64,000 nucleotides of DNA, from NCBI RefSeq assembly GCF_000688335.1, contig NZ_JHZX01000001.1:1612001-1676000 (forward strand). Reading direction: 5' to 3'. Source of the stretch: Sediminibacter sp. Hel_I_10 (GTDB lineage Bacteria > Bacteroidota > Bacteroidia > Flavobacteriales > Flavobacteriaceae). The position numbers and the translations under genes were made by a program. Below the pieces are notes generated by a model. That model saw only the letters and a program-made list of their open reading frames with translations. It was not told where the DNA came from and ran no database searches. Positions 43,285-51,671 of this stretch are shown here, in pieces (position 1 is the first letter of the stretch; every line of letters begins with the position of its first letter).

Positions 43285-45060
43285 ATGCTAAAAATATTAG
43301 ATCAAATAAATCGTCTGGAGGATTTAAGAACATTAAGTCTTAGTCAACTCCCAAAACTCGCCAAAGAGCTCAGGGATTTTATTATCAATATTGTTGCAAC
43401 AAAAGAAGGTCATTTAGGAGCGAGTCTTGGAGTTGTTGAGCTTACAATTGCTTTACATTATGTATATCATACACCAGACGATTTACTAGTATGGGATGTT
43501 GGTCATCAAGCATATGGCCATAAAATACTAACAGGAAGAAAAAGCATATTCAATACCAACAGACAGTTTGGTGGTATTAGCGGTTTCCCTAATCGCAACG
43601 AAAGTATTTATGATACGTTTGGCGTAGGACATTCCTCTACATCTATCTCTGCGGCTTTAGGAATGGCCATCGCTTCTCAATTAAAAGGCAATAATAGACA
43701 CCATGTGGCCATTATTGGCGATGCCTCTATTGCGAGCGGAATGGCTTTTGAAGGGCTCAACCATGCAGGTGTTACAACTGTTGATCTTCTTGTTATCTTA
43801 AATGATAATGCCATTGGAATCGACCCGAGTGTTGGAGCGCTTAAGCAATATCTTACCAACGTCAAAAAAGGAAATGAAAAACAAGACAACATCTTCGAAG
43901 CCTTGAATTTTGATTACTCAGGCCCTATAGATGGACATGATTTACCTTTACTAATTTCAGAACTGCAACGTTTAAAGTCTGTAAAAGGCCCTAAGTTTTT
44001 GCACGTTATCACAAAAAAAGGCAAAGGCTTAAAGCAAGCCGAAGAAGATCAGGTAAAATACCATGCCCCTGGTAAATTTGATTCTGTAACCGGCGATCTT
44101 TTTTCGAAGGAAGACAAGATTCAGCCACCAAAATTTCAAGATGTTTTTGGGCATACGCTTGTTGAATTAGCCCAACAAAACAAAGACATCGTAGGGATAA
44201 CACCGGCAATGCCCACTGGAAGTTCCTTAAAATATATGATGGAACAAATTCCCGATCGTGCTTTTGATGTAGGGATTGCAGAGCAACATGCCGTTACGCT
44301 AGCAGCAGGTATGGCAACGCAAGGTTTAATCCCTTTCTGTAACATTTATTCTACATTTTTACAACGTGCTTATGATCAAGTCATTCACGATGTGGCTCTG
44401 CAAAATCTGCCTGTTATTTTTTGTTTGGACCGTGCCGGTTTAGTGGGCGAAGATGGTGCAACACACCACGGTGTTTTTGATTTGGCTTATTTACGTTGTA
44501 TCCCAAACCTCATTATTACCGCACCAAGAAACGAGGTGGAGTTAAGAAATATTATGTATACGGCTCAATTAGGATTAGGTCAATCCATTGCCATTAGATA
44601 CCCAAGAGGACGAGGCTCTATAATTGATTGGAAACAATCGTTTTCTAAAATTAAAATTGGTGAAGGCGTTCAACTTCAAAAAGGTTCTCAATTGGCTATT
44701 TTATCGGTGGGGCCAATTGCTTATGCGGTTTCCGAGGCTATTGAAATGAGTGAACATCCCGATAACATTTCGCACTATGATATGCGTTTTATAAAACCTT
44801 TGGACGAAAAATTATTACACACTATTTTTAAAAATCACAAGTCTATTATAACAGTTGAAGATGGAGTCGCTGCTGGAGGCTTCGGAAGTGCTCTATTAGA
44901 ATTTGCATCACATCATCACTATCAACTACCCATTAAGGTGATGGGTATCGCAGATGTTTTCATAGAACATGGATCTATTCATGAACTACAAAAATTAGTG
45001 GGTTTAGATTCTGAAAACCTCAAAAAGATAATCAATCAAGAAATATCGCTCTATTCTTGA
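43285..45060 (+). CDS. dxs: 1-deoxy-D-xylulose-5-phosphate synthase
   Basis: DXS joins pyruvate and glyceraldehyde 3-phosphate with thiamine diphosphate, starting the MEP isoprenoid route. The 591-residue protein has the ThDP motif in GDASIASGMAFEGLNHAG, the DVGHQAYGHKILTGRK segment, DVGIAEQHAVTLAAG and DGATHHGVFDLAY. It is about 30 residues shorter than the E. coli enzyme but nothing essential looks missing. Its product leads to the substrate of the prenyl synthase at 28719. Confidence 0.96.
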   Translation: MLKILDQINRLEDLRTLSLSQLPKLAKELRDFIINIVATKEGHLGASLGVVELTIALHYVYHTPDDLLVWDVGHQAYGHKILTGRKSIFNTNRQFGGISGFPNRNESIYDTFGVGHSSTSISAALGMAIASQLKGNNRHHVAIIGDASIASGMAFEGLNHAGVTTVDLLVILNDNAIGIDPSVGALKQYLTNVKKGNEKQDNIFEALNFDYSGPIDGHDLPLLISELQRLKSVKGPKFLHVITKKGKGLKQAEEDQVKYHAPGKFDSVTGDLFSKEDKIQPPKFQDVFGHTLVELAQQNKDIVGITPAMPTGSSLKYMMEQIPDRAFDVGIAEQHAVTLAAGMATQGLIPFCNIYSTFLQRAYDQVIHDVALQNLPVIFCLDRAGLVGEDGATHHGVFDLAYLRCIPNLIITAPRNEVELRNIMYTAQLGLGQSIAIRYPRGRGSIIDWKQSFSKIKIGEGVQLQKGSQLAILSVGPIAYAVSEAIEMSEHPDNISHYDMRFIKPLDEKLLHTIFKNHKSIITVEDGVAAGGFGSALLEFASHHHYQLPIKVMGIADVFIEHGSIHELQKLVGLDSENLKKIINQEISLYS

Positions 45061-45224
45061 TCAATATCAATTGTAGCCAAATTTGCTTCTGATGTTGCTG
45101 GCAAAACTTCAACTTGAGCACTTTGATTTTCTAATGCGCCATTACGCTTGATATCTTGCACTACAACGATAAGTGCAATAAGTACCATTGCGAAAACTAC
45201 GGCACGAGTGGTGACATTTTTCAT
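45051..45224 (-). CDS. Small single-pass membrane protein, 57 aa
   Basis: The frame runs antisense into the last 10 bases of dxs. It encodes a short basic start (MKNVTTRAV), one hydrophobic helix (residues about 9-22, VFAMVLIALIVVV) and a polar, acidic C-terminal tail ending IDIDQE. The clear N-anchor/tail layout and 164 bp of otherwise empty sequence favour a real gene. It is convergent with dxs and 104 bp downstream of dgt on the same strand. No family is recognised. Confidence 0.6.
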   Translation of the reverse strand: MKNVTTRAVVFAMVLIALIVVVQDIKRNGALENQSAQVEVLPATSEANLATIDIDQE

Positions 45225-45327
45225 AGTAGGTATATTAGATTTGGGATTATAAAGATATTGAAATGTCGCTCATATGCAAATTTATTCGATGAAATGCATA
45301 TGTTGTATAGTTAATGATGATCTGAAT

Positions 45328-46671
45328 TTAAAATTGACTTCCATTTAATTGCTTGTAAGTGAGCATCGCATTACTATCTGACATCTTAGAGACATATAAG
45401 CAAATTGATAATAGCAAATCATAAACACTTTTTTGCTTGGCATCTATATGGTTCTCCACTAATTTTAAAATGAGATTATCATAGCTCGAGGTTTCACCAT
45501 TAAACTTATTAAATGACGATTTAATGAAATTATTTAAAAGTTCCTCAATAATTTTATAACCTACAATTTCCTTACGCACCACTTCATCCGATTGATAAAT
45601 ATTAGAAACACTCAAACTAATAATATCCTTGATTTGCGCTTCATATTGGCTACAATCCATAAGTGCCTTTGAGAACTCTCCCGCTAAAATAGCATCCTCA
45701 TTTGCCATGAAGGTCTCTACCGCTTCGTTAATAAGTGTATTTATGGCTAAAGCCCTGAGGTAGCTTAGTCTATCTTGGGTATTTTGCAGTTCATTATAGG
45801 TTTTTGTTTGTATGGATGATCTCACTAAATTAATAAGATACTCCAATGCAAACTCTTCTTGGATTAACCCTAGATTAATCCCGTCTTCAAAATCGATTAT
45901 GGTGTAGCAAATATCATCTGCAGCTTCTACCAAATAAGCTAAGGGGTGACGACAATAACTGGAGTGCTCACCATCTCCTCTTTTGATAAGCCCTAACTCA
46001 TTAGCCACATCTTCAAATTGATCTTTCTCACTTTGAAAAAAGCCGTACTTTTTATCTGCAATATGAGATGAGGGTTTCTTCGGAAGGGATTCTTTAGGGT
46101 ATTTTGTAAAGGCACCAAGCGTAGCATAGCTCAATCGAAGACCGCCGTTACGACCGCGACGACTCTCTGTTAAAATCTTAAATCCATTGGCATTGCCTTC
46201 AAAATCACATAAATCCTGATACTCCTTTTTGGTCAATTGATCTTCAAAATACCGCCCCTCTCCTGTTTTAAAAAACTGACCAATTGCTTTTTCTCCAGAA
46301 TGTCCAAAAGGAGGATTCCCAATATCATGAGCTAGCGCGGCTGCAGCTACTATTGCTCCAAAATCATTGATCTGGTAACCGTGTACATCTCGCAGTTGCG
46401 GATGTTTCTCTAAAACCCGTTGTCCCACCTTTCTACCTAAAGAACGTCCCACAACGCTTACTTCTAAACTATGGGTCAATCTGGTATGTACAAAATCTGT
46501 TTTAGATAACGGAATGACCTGAGTCTTATCTTGTAAGCTTCTAAATTCCGAAGAAAAAATGATGCGATCGTAATCTACTTCAAAACCTAATCGCGTCTCG
46601 TCTTGTTCTTTTCTAAGTCGCTTATTTTTATCACCATAACGTTTTAAAGACAGTAATTGTTCCCAGTTCAT
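45328..46671 (-). CDS. dgt: dNTP triphosphohydrolase (dGTPase family)
   Basis: Dgt-type HD hydrolases cut dNTPs to nucleosides and inorganic triphosphate. Metal-binding residues are intact: His67 (RLTHSLE) and His115-Asp116 (LAHDIGNPPFGHSGEKAI). At 447 residues it is a normal bacterial Dgt. It is divergent from the TonB receptor. Its own upstream region carries two TTAACA-like repeats 11 bp apart, placed like those of the phosphate-type promoters at 46752 and 51603, so it may respond to the same signal. Confidence 0.93.
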   Translation of the reverse strand: MNWEQLLSLKRYGDKNKRLRKEQDETRLGFEVDYDRIIFSSEFRSLQDKTQVIPLSKTDFVHTRLTHSLEVSVVGRSLGRKVGQRVLEKHPQLRDVHGYQINDFGAIVAAAALAHDIGNPPFGHSGEKAIGQFFKTGEGRYFEDQLTKKEYQDLCDFEGNANGFKILTESRRGRNGGLRLSYATLGAFTKYPKESLPKKPSSHIADKKYGFFQSEKDQFEDVANELGLIKRGDGEHSSYCRHPLAYLVEAADDICYTIIDFEDGINLGLIQEEFALEYLINLVRSSIQTKTYNELQNTQDRLSYLRALAINTLINEAVETFMANEDAILAGEFSKALMDCSQYEAQIKDIISLSVSNIYQSDEVVRKEIVGYKIIEELLNNFIKSSFNKFNGETSSYDNLILKLVENHIDAKQKSVYDLLLSICLYVSKMSDSNAMLTYKQLNGSQF

Positions 46672-46690
46672 GCTTTGTTTTTTGGGGAAG

Positions 46691-46724
46691 CAAGATAAGT
46701 ATTTGAATGTTAAATTAATGTTTC
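46691..46724 (-). promoter_or_regulatory. Possible phosphate-type promoter of dgt
   Basis: On the minus strand GAAACA (46724-46719) and TTAACA (46713-46708) are 11 bp apart. After 9 nt comes TTATCTTG (46698-46691), a weak -7 box with two mismatches. The 9-nt gap is the same as in the TonB receptor and PiT promoters. Confidence 0.4.
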
Positions 46725-46751
46725 CTAATCTATAAAAACGTCCCTACTTAG

Positions 46752-46829
46752 TTAACGTTGACATAACGGTTTTATCACTTAGGTTTAATGTCTAATTAAC
46801 CCATACTTTACAAAGTCGTGGTTTCTTTG
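46752..46829 (+). promoter_or_regulatory. 11-bp-phased PhoB/PhoP-like box array and -7 box of the TonB receptor
   Basis: TTAACG (46752), ATAACG (46763), TTAATG (46785), TTAACC (46796) and TTTACA (46807) all fall on one 11-bp register; only the slot at 46774 is poor. Nine nt after the last repeat comes TTTCTTTG (46822-46829), one mismatch from TAnnTTTG. Direct 11-bp repeats next to the -10 region are the known layout of Pho boxes; the Bacillus PhoP consensus is TTAACA-like. Confidence 0.6.
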
Positions 46830-46851
46830 CAACGTAAATTTATAACCAATA

Positions 46852-49689
46852 ATGAAGACACTATACTTAATTTTTGCTTTACTAATAACATCAGTTACTT
46901 TAGCTCAAAACGAAGGTTCTATCGTAGGAAAGTTAACCGATAAAGAATACAATGATGAGCCATTAGCTTTTGCTAATGTTTTAATTAAAGGAACCACTAC
47001 GGGGACTACTTCTGATTTTGACGGACTCTATACATTTGAAAAATTAGATCCAGGAAGCTATACATTGGTGTTTAGTTTTGTAGGCTATGAGACCCAAGAA
47101 ATCACAGTTGATGTAGTTGCAGGAAAGGTAACCGAAGTCAATGTGCCTATGGGTGCAAATTCTTCTTTGGATGAAATTATTATTACCACAACCACTAGAA
47201 AAGAGAGTCAAGCAGCTTTATTGCTAGACCAAAAGAAAGCGACCGAAATCAAACAAAGTATTGGCGCTATAGAATTGGCTCAAAAAGGGGTAAGTAACGC
47301 GGCAGGAGCAATTGCCAAGATCTCTGGGGTTTCCAAACAAGAGGGATCTAGCAACGTATATGTACGTGGATTAGGAGATCGTTACCAAAACACAACACTT
47401 AACGGCTTGTCTTTACCGTCTAATGATATCAATAAGAAAAACATTAATTTAGATTTATTTACTACAGACATTATAGAGAATGTATCTATAAGCAAGGCCT
47501 ATTCTTCTCGTTTCTATGGCGATTTCTCTGCAGGAAATGTTGACATCACATCAAAAGATTACAAAGGAAATGGTTTCTTCGATTTTGGAGTAGGGTCATC
47601 AATAAACACCAATGCTGTAGACAAGAGTTTTGTTAAAAGCGAAGGCACCAGCTATTTTGGATACTATAATAGATATGACAATAATCCTTTTGCAGTAGTG
47701 CTTTCACATGGGGTGGATCCAGTTGAGGGAGGTACACCAATTGGTGTTGATTACGGAGGATCGTTTGGTAAATCATTTGACTTGGGAGAAAATTCTCGTT
47801 TGAGCTTTTATGGTACAGGGTCTTTTTCTAACGGATACCAGTACAGAAGAGGTCTTACAAGAGATTACACCAATGTTGAGAAAAAATCTTTCGGAGATTC
47901 TGAAGAATATGAATATACAACCCAAACCACCGGGATGGCTACTGTAAACTACAAAATAGATAGCTCAAACTCTTTAAAATTCAATTCATTGTTTATCAAC
48001 AGCTCATCAGATAAGGTAGGCTACTTTGGTATCGATGGACAAGGACGAAATAGAGATGGTATTGTAAGTACAGATGAAGGTTTCTATCAAATGAACGTTC
48101 AATTCAATCAAAATCTAATTTATGTAAATCAGCTTACTGGTAATCACAAATTTGATGATCTTGAGGTTGATTGGGGTATTGGCGCTAACGTTGTTAATGC
48201 ACATGAACCAGACAGAAAACGTATCTCTTTAGAGAACTATGATACCTTATTTGATAATGATCCAAATACGAACCCAACCTTCTACAGTAACGTTGATTTT
48301 GACAACCAAAGGTATTTTCAAAACATTAAGGATGAAGAATTAAACGGAAGAATCAATCTCGCCTATACTCCAACGGAGAAAATCAAATTAAACTTTGGAT
48401 ACAATGGTCGTAACAAAGAGCGCGATTTTGACAATAGCCGTTATGGTTATGACATCTTAAGCTCAGCTTCTCAAGTTGAAGATGTCAATAATTTTAATAA
48501 TTTCTTTTCACTAAATAACCTTCAGATTAACCCTAGTGGTCAAGGGTTATATGAAATCAAAGTTTTTAGACCTATCCCAACATCTGCCGATGGAAATCAA
48601 ACTTTAGGCAACACCAATAGACCTGGTTTAAAGGAAAATACATATAAAGGAAAACTTGATGTTTATGCTGGCTACTTTAATACCGAATTAAAGGCTGGTG
48701 AAAAATGGCTTTTTGTCCCTGGAATACGTGTAGAATCTTTTACACAAGAGATAAATTACGACGTCATCAACCAAGGTAATAGTGGTATTGGAAGCCGTTC
48801 TTTTTCAGATGTGGTTTATTTACCTAGTTTAAACATTAAATATGCCTTAAATGAGGATCAAAATTTAAGATTTACGGCAAGTAAAACCATGTCCTTACCA
48901 GAATTTAAGGAAGTAGCTCCCTTTGTATATGAAGGCGTATCCCAAAGGATTGGAGGTAATCCAGACGTTTTAGGATATTCTAAAATCTACAATCTTGACT
49001 TAAAGTATGAGTGGTTTATGAGCAAAAACGAAATATTATCTGTTGCTGCTTTTTATAAAGAAATTAATGACCCTATCAACCAAGTAGTCGCTTTTGATGC
49101 TACAGGTACACAACGGTTTTTTAGAACCGGTGACAAAGCTGAAGTTTTAGGGTTTGAAGCTGAAATACGCAAAAATATTATCATGGAGAATAATGAAGAT
49201 AATCAAGACCCTAAACTATCTGTTGGTTTAAATGCAACTTACATACACACCAAACAAGATTTGTATGAATCTATAGACGGGAGCTTATTTGATGTGAGTT
49301 TTCCTAATACTTCCGAAGAAGAATTGCAAGGTGCCTCTCCATTTATCATTAATGCAGACATTAGCTATTCTCCAACTTTTGGTAATTACAAACCGAATGC
49401 CAACCTCGTGTTTTCCTACTTCTCAGATAGAATTGATGCTTTAGGATCTGGCCAATTAGGTAACGTTATAGAAAAGGGATTAGCAAATCTTGATTTGATC
49501 ATTCAAAATAAAATTTCAGATAAATTCGAAATCAATTTTTCAGCAAGAAATCTTATCAATCCAACAGTTCAATATCTAAGACAAGGCACTTCTATTGGCG
49601 ATGTTTTAGTGACTTCTCCAAACGGCAAAGATGTCACAAATTATGAGCGCGGCATTGATTTAACCTTACAACTCAAGTATAAATTTTAA
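46852..49689 (+). CDS. TonB-dependent outer-membrane receptor
   Basis: This 945-residue receptor has a signal peptide (1-18, TLAQ), a carboxypeptidase-regulatory-like domain (about 24-105: GSIVGKLTDKEYNDEPLAFANVLIKG), a plug domain (about 130-235) and a large C-terminal barrel ending in Phe (LTLQLKYKF). It is not SusC-like in its N-terminus and the next gene is not SusD. It is followed after 42 bp by a lipoprotein, probably a surface partner. The promoter carries a Pho-box-like array, so the ligand may be a phosphorus source. Confidence 0.9.
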   Translation: MKTLYLIFALLITSVTLAQNEGSIVGKLTDKEYNDEPLAFANVLIKGTTTGTTSDFDGLYTFEKLDPGSYTLVFSFVGYETQEITVDVVAGKVTEVNVPMGANSSLDEIIITTTTRKESQAALLLDQKKATEIKQSIGAIELAQKGVSNAAGAIAKISGVSKQEGSSNVYVRGLGDRYQNTTLNGLSLPSNDINKKNINLDLFTTDIIENVSISKAYSSRFYGDFSAGNVDITSKDYKGNGFFDFGVGSSINTNAVDKSFVKSEGTSYFGYYNRYDNNPFAVVLSHGVDPVEGGTPIGVDYGGSFGKSFDLGENSRLSFYGTGSFSNGYQYRRGLTRDYTNVEKKSFGDSEEYEYTTQTTGMATVNYKIDSSNSLKFNSLFINSSSDKVGYFGIDGQGRNRDGIVSTDEGFYQMNVQFNQNLIYVNQLTGNHKFDDLEVDWGIGANVVNAHEPDRKRISLENYDTLFDNDPNTNPTFYSNVDFDNQRYFQNIKDEELNGRINLAYTPTEKIKLNFGYNGRNKERDFDNSRYGYDILSSASQVEDVNNFNNFFSLNNLQINPSGQGLYEIKVFRPIPTSADGNQTLGNTNRPGLKENTYKGKLDVYAGYFNTELKAGEKWLFVPGIRVESFTQEINYDVINQGNSGIGSRSFSDVVYLPSLNIKYALNEDQNLRFTASKTMSLPEFKEVAPFVYEGVSQRIGGNPDVLGYSKIYNLDLKYEWFMSKNEILSVAAFYKEINDPINQVVAFDATGTQRFFRTGDKAEVLGFEAEIRKNIIMENNEDNQDPKLSVGLNATYIHTKQDLYESIDGSLFDVSFPNTSEEELQGASPFIINADISYSPTFGNYKPNANLVFSYFSDRIDALGSGQLGNVIEKGLANLDLIIQNKISDKFEINFSARNLINPTVQYLRQGTSIGDVLVTSPNGKDVTNYERGIDLTLQLKYKF

Positions 49690-49731
49690 CTAAATAATAA
49701 TCATAAATAATAATTTAATTAAACCAAAAAA

Positions 49732-50934
49732 ATGAAAAACAATTTAATATTAGGACTAGCAGTAATCGCATTGCTTTTTAGCGCCTGTACTTCTGACGAT
49801 ACTGCCGACATTATTATCAATGATAATAGCGTTACAAACAATAACGGTGGTGGAAACGGAACAACAGATCCTGGAACTATCTTTTTATCAGGAACCTACA
49901 CACAAGATTTAGTTTTAGATGCTAACAACACGTATAAAGTTAACGGCTCTTTAATTATGGCAGCTGGAACAACTTTAGAAATTCCTGCCTGTATGACTAT
50001 TGAAGCTTTAGCTGCTGGAGCAAACGTTTACATTGCTATTTCTCAAGGAGCGAAAATTATCGCAAACGGAACAGCAGATTGCCCAATAATTTTTACATCT
50101 GATTCAGCTAACCCAGCAGCTGGTGATTGGGGTGGAATTATTCTTTTAGGAAAAGCTCCTATCAACTCAGTAACAGGAAGTGCTACTTCTACTTCTGAAA
50201 TTGCAAGTTTACCTTACGGTGGAACTGATGCTGCAGATAACTCTGGGATCATGAGATATGTACGTGTTGATTACTCTGGAGGTGCTGCTGACGGACAATC
50301 AGAAAATAATGGTTTTTCTTTTTACGGTCTAGGAAATGGAACTACTGTAGAGTACATTCAAGCTTTTGAAGGTAAAGATGATGGTGTTGAGTTTTTTGGA
50401 GGTACAGTTAATGTAGATTACGTGTCTGTAGTTAATGCTCAAGATGATTCTATTGACTGGACTGAAGGGTATTCTGGAACAATCACTAATGCATATGTCT
50501 TGCATGGTGCAGAACACGATAAAGGTATTGAAGCTGATGGTTACAATACAGATATAGGTAACAACTCAAGCCCTATCTTTTTCTCTAAGCCTACTGTAAA
50601 TAATATTTCTATTTATGGAAATGGTTCTGGAACTGGTAACGAAGCTATTCGTTTAAGAGCTGGAACTCAAGGGATCTTTAACAATGTTTACATTCAAGGT
50701 TTTGAAGAAGGTTTTGATTTGGACGGAGATGCAGGTGCTGATAGCTCTAATCCAACTGGAACTGGTGTATTAAACGGTGATCTTGACGTTACTGATGTTA
50801 CTTTTGATGATGTGACTTTAATGGTTAAGAATGATACAGGAGAAACATTTACTGATGCTGATTTCATATCAGGAATAGGAAATGGTACTGCTACTGATTA
50901 TGCAACTTGGGGAGCCGGTTGGACAATTGAGTAA
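49732..50934 (+). CDS. Beta-helix-like lipoprotein, partner of the TonB receptor
   Basis: The lipobox FSAC puts the lipidated Cys at residue 19. A low-complexity Asn/Gly/Thr linker follows (about 30-48). The rest (about 50-400) is Gly/Asn/Asp-rich with regularly spaced short strands, typical of a right-handed parallel beta-helix (DWGGIILLGKAPINS, YVRVDYSGG and similar turns). It is strongly acidic and has no sorting domain. Homologues are often mislabelled multidrug transporter. It is probably a surface binding or processing partner of the upstream receptor. Confidence 0.75.
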   Translation: MKNNLILGLAVIALLFSACTSDDTADIIINDNSVTNNNGGGNGTTDPGTIFLSGTYTQDLVLDANNTYKVNGSLIMAAGTTLEIPACMTIEALAAGANVYIAISQGAKIIANGTADCPIIFTSDSANPAAGDWGGIILLGKAPINSVTGSATSTSEIASLPYGGTDAADNSGIMRYVRVDYSGGAADGQSENNGFSFYGLGNGTTVEYIQAFEGKDDGVEFFGGTVNVDYVSVVNAQDDSIDWTEGYSGTITNAYVLHGAEHDKGIEADGYNTDIGNNSSPIFFSKPTVNNISIYGNGSGTGNEAIRLRAGTQGIFNNVYIQGFEEGFDLDGDAGADSSNPTGTGVLNGDLDVTDVTFDDVTLMVKNDTGETFTDADFISGIGNGTATDYATWGAGWTIE

Positions 50935-50950
50935 GCTTTTATATCATAAA

Positions 50951-50984
50951 AAAATCCCCAAACTTTCGTTTGGGGATTTTTTTT
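50951..50984 (+). terminator. Intrinsic terminator of the receptor-lipoprotein operon
   Basis: A perfect 13-bp stem (AAAATCCCCAAAC with GTTTGGGGATTTT) with loop TTTC and a T run. Confidence 0.95.
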
Positions 50985-51011
50985 GCTTTGTATTCAGCAA
51001 TGAACTAAAAA

Positions 51012-51374
51012 TTAGTTATTAATTGCTAGCTGTACTTTATCTTGCCATTCGCTTACTGATGCTACTCTAGAGTCAACATACTCTACTTCTCTTAGCGTAT
51101 TGTCTGACCATAATAACCACTTCCCAACTTTCTTATTGTTGTCATAGTTACCTACCATCGTTTTGTTTCCTTCGGCATCAAAACTCGTCCAAACACCTTG
51201 CAATTTTCCTTGCTGATTAAATGTTCCGTATTGTGCAATAGCACCATTATCATGGTAATAAGTTACTGCAGTTAGGTCACCCATCTTTTCTACTTTTGGC
51301 TTTAACTGGTCTTGTGCGAAAGCGAAACTTGCTGTAAACAGTAATACTACTGTAAAAATCCTTGTCATATTCAT
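51012..51374 (-). CDS. YwqK/MORN-like exported protein
   Basis: A signal peptide (about residues 1-20, ending AFAQ) precedes a 100-residue domain of MORN-like repeats of the YwqK type: YYHDNGAIAQYGTFNQQGKLQGVWTSFD and GNYDNNKKVGKWLLWSDN. These repeats form a beta-hairpin ladder. It is convergent with the receptor operon and divergent from PiT. Three TAACATT repeats lie upstream (51446-51474), so it may share the phosphate-linked control. The function is unknown. Confidence 0.8.
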   Translation of the reverse strand: MNMTRIFTVVLLFTASFAFAQDQLKPKVEKMGDLTAVTYYHDNGAIAQYGTFNQQGKLQGVWTSFDAEGNKTMVGNYDNNKKVGKWLLWSDNTLREVEYVDSRVASVSEWQDKVQLAINN

Positions 51375-51444
51375 AGCTTTCTTAATTTTAGATTGTTAAT
51401 ACAATTCAAAGTTAATGTTTATTTTACAATTATCAAACAGTTTA

Positions 51445-51474
51445 GTAACATTTACATAACATTAAGTTAACATT
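51445..51474 (+). repeat. Three tandem TAACATT repeats with 11-bp period
   Basis: TAACATT occurs at 51446, 51457 and 51468, identical in all 7 positions with variable 4-bp spacers. This is the cleanest Pho-box-like array in the window. It reads toward PiT, about 200 bp before its start. No convincing -7 box sits at the expected distance; GAGTTTTG at 51499-51506 is a weak candidate. Confidence 0.65.
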
Positions 51475-51602
51475 GAATACTCAATCATCTGTTTTTAAGA
51501 GTTTTGTGTTTAAAAATAATTTTCATTATGTCGTTTCATTATGTTTTTGAAGGATACGCTGCTATTTGAGATATGATCTTAAACAAACATCCTAATTAGA
51601 AC

Positions 51603-51647
51603 ATAACATTTAGGTAACATTGAGTTCAATTTAAAACATGAAATTTG
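51603..51647 (+). promoter_or_regulatory. Pho-box-like repeats and -7 box of the PiT transporter
   Basis: ATAACA (51603), GTAACA (51614) and TTCAAT (51625) are spaced by 11 bp. Nine nt after the last comes GAAATTTG (51640-51647), one mismatch from TAnnTTTG. The geometry copies that of the TonB receptor promoter. It predicts a leader of about 20 nt before ATG 51672. Confidence 0.6.
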
Positions 51648-51671
51648 TTCACAATAAATCTTTTTATCTCT

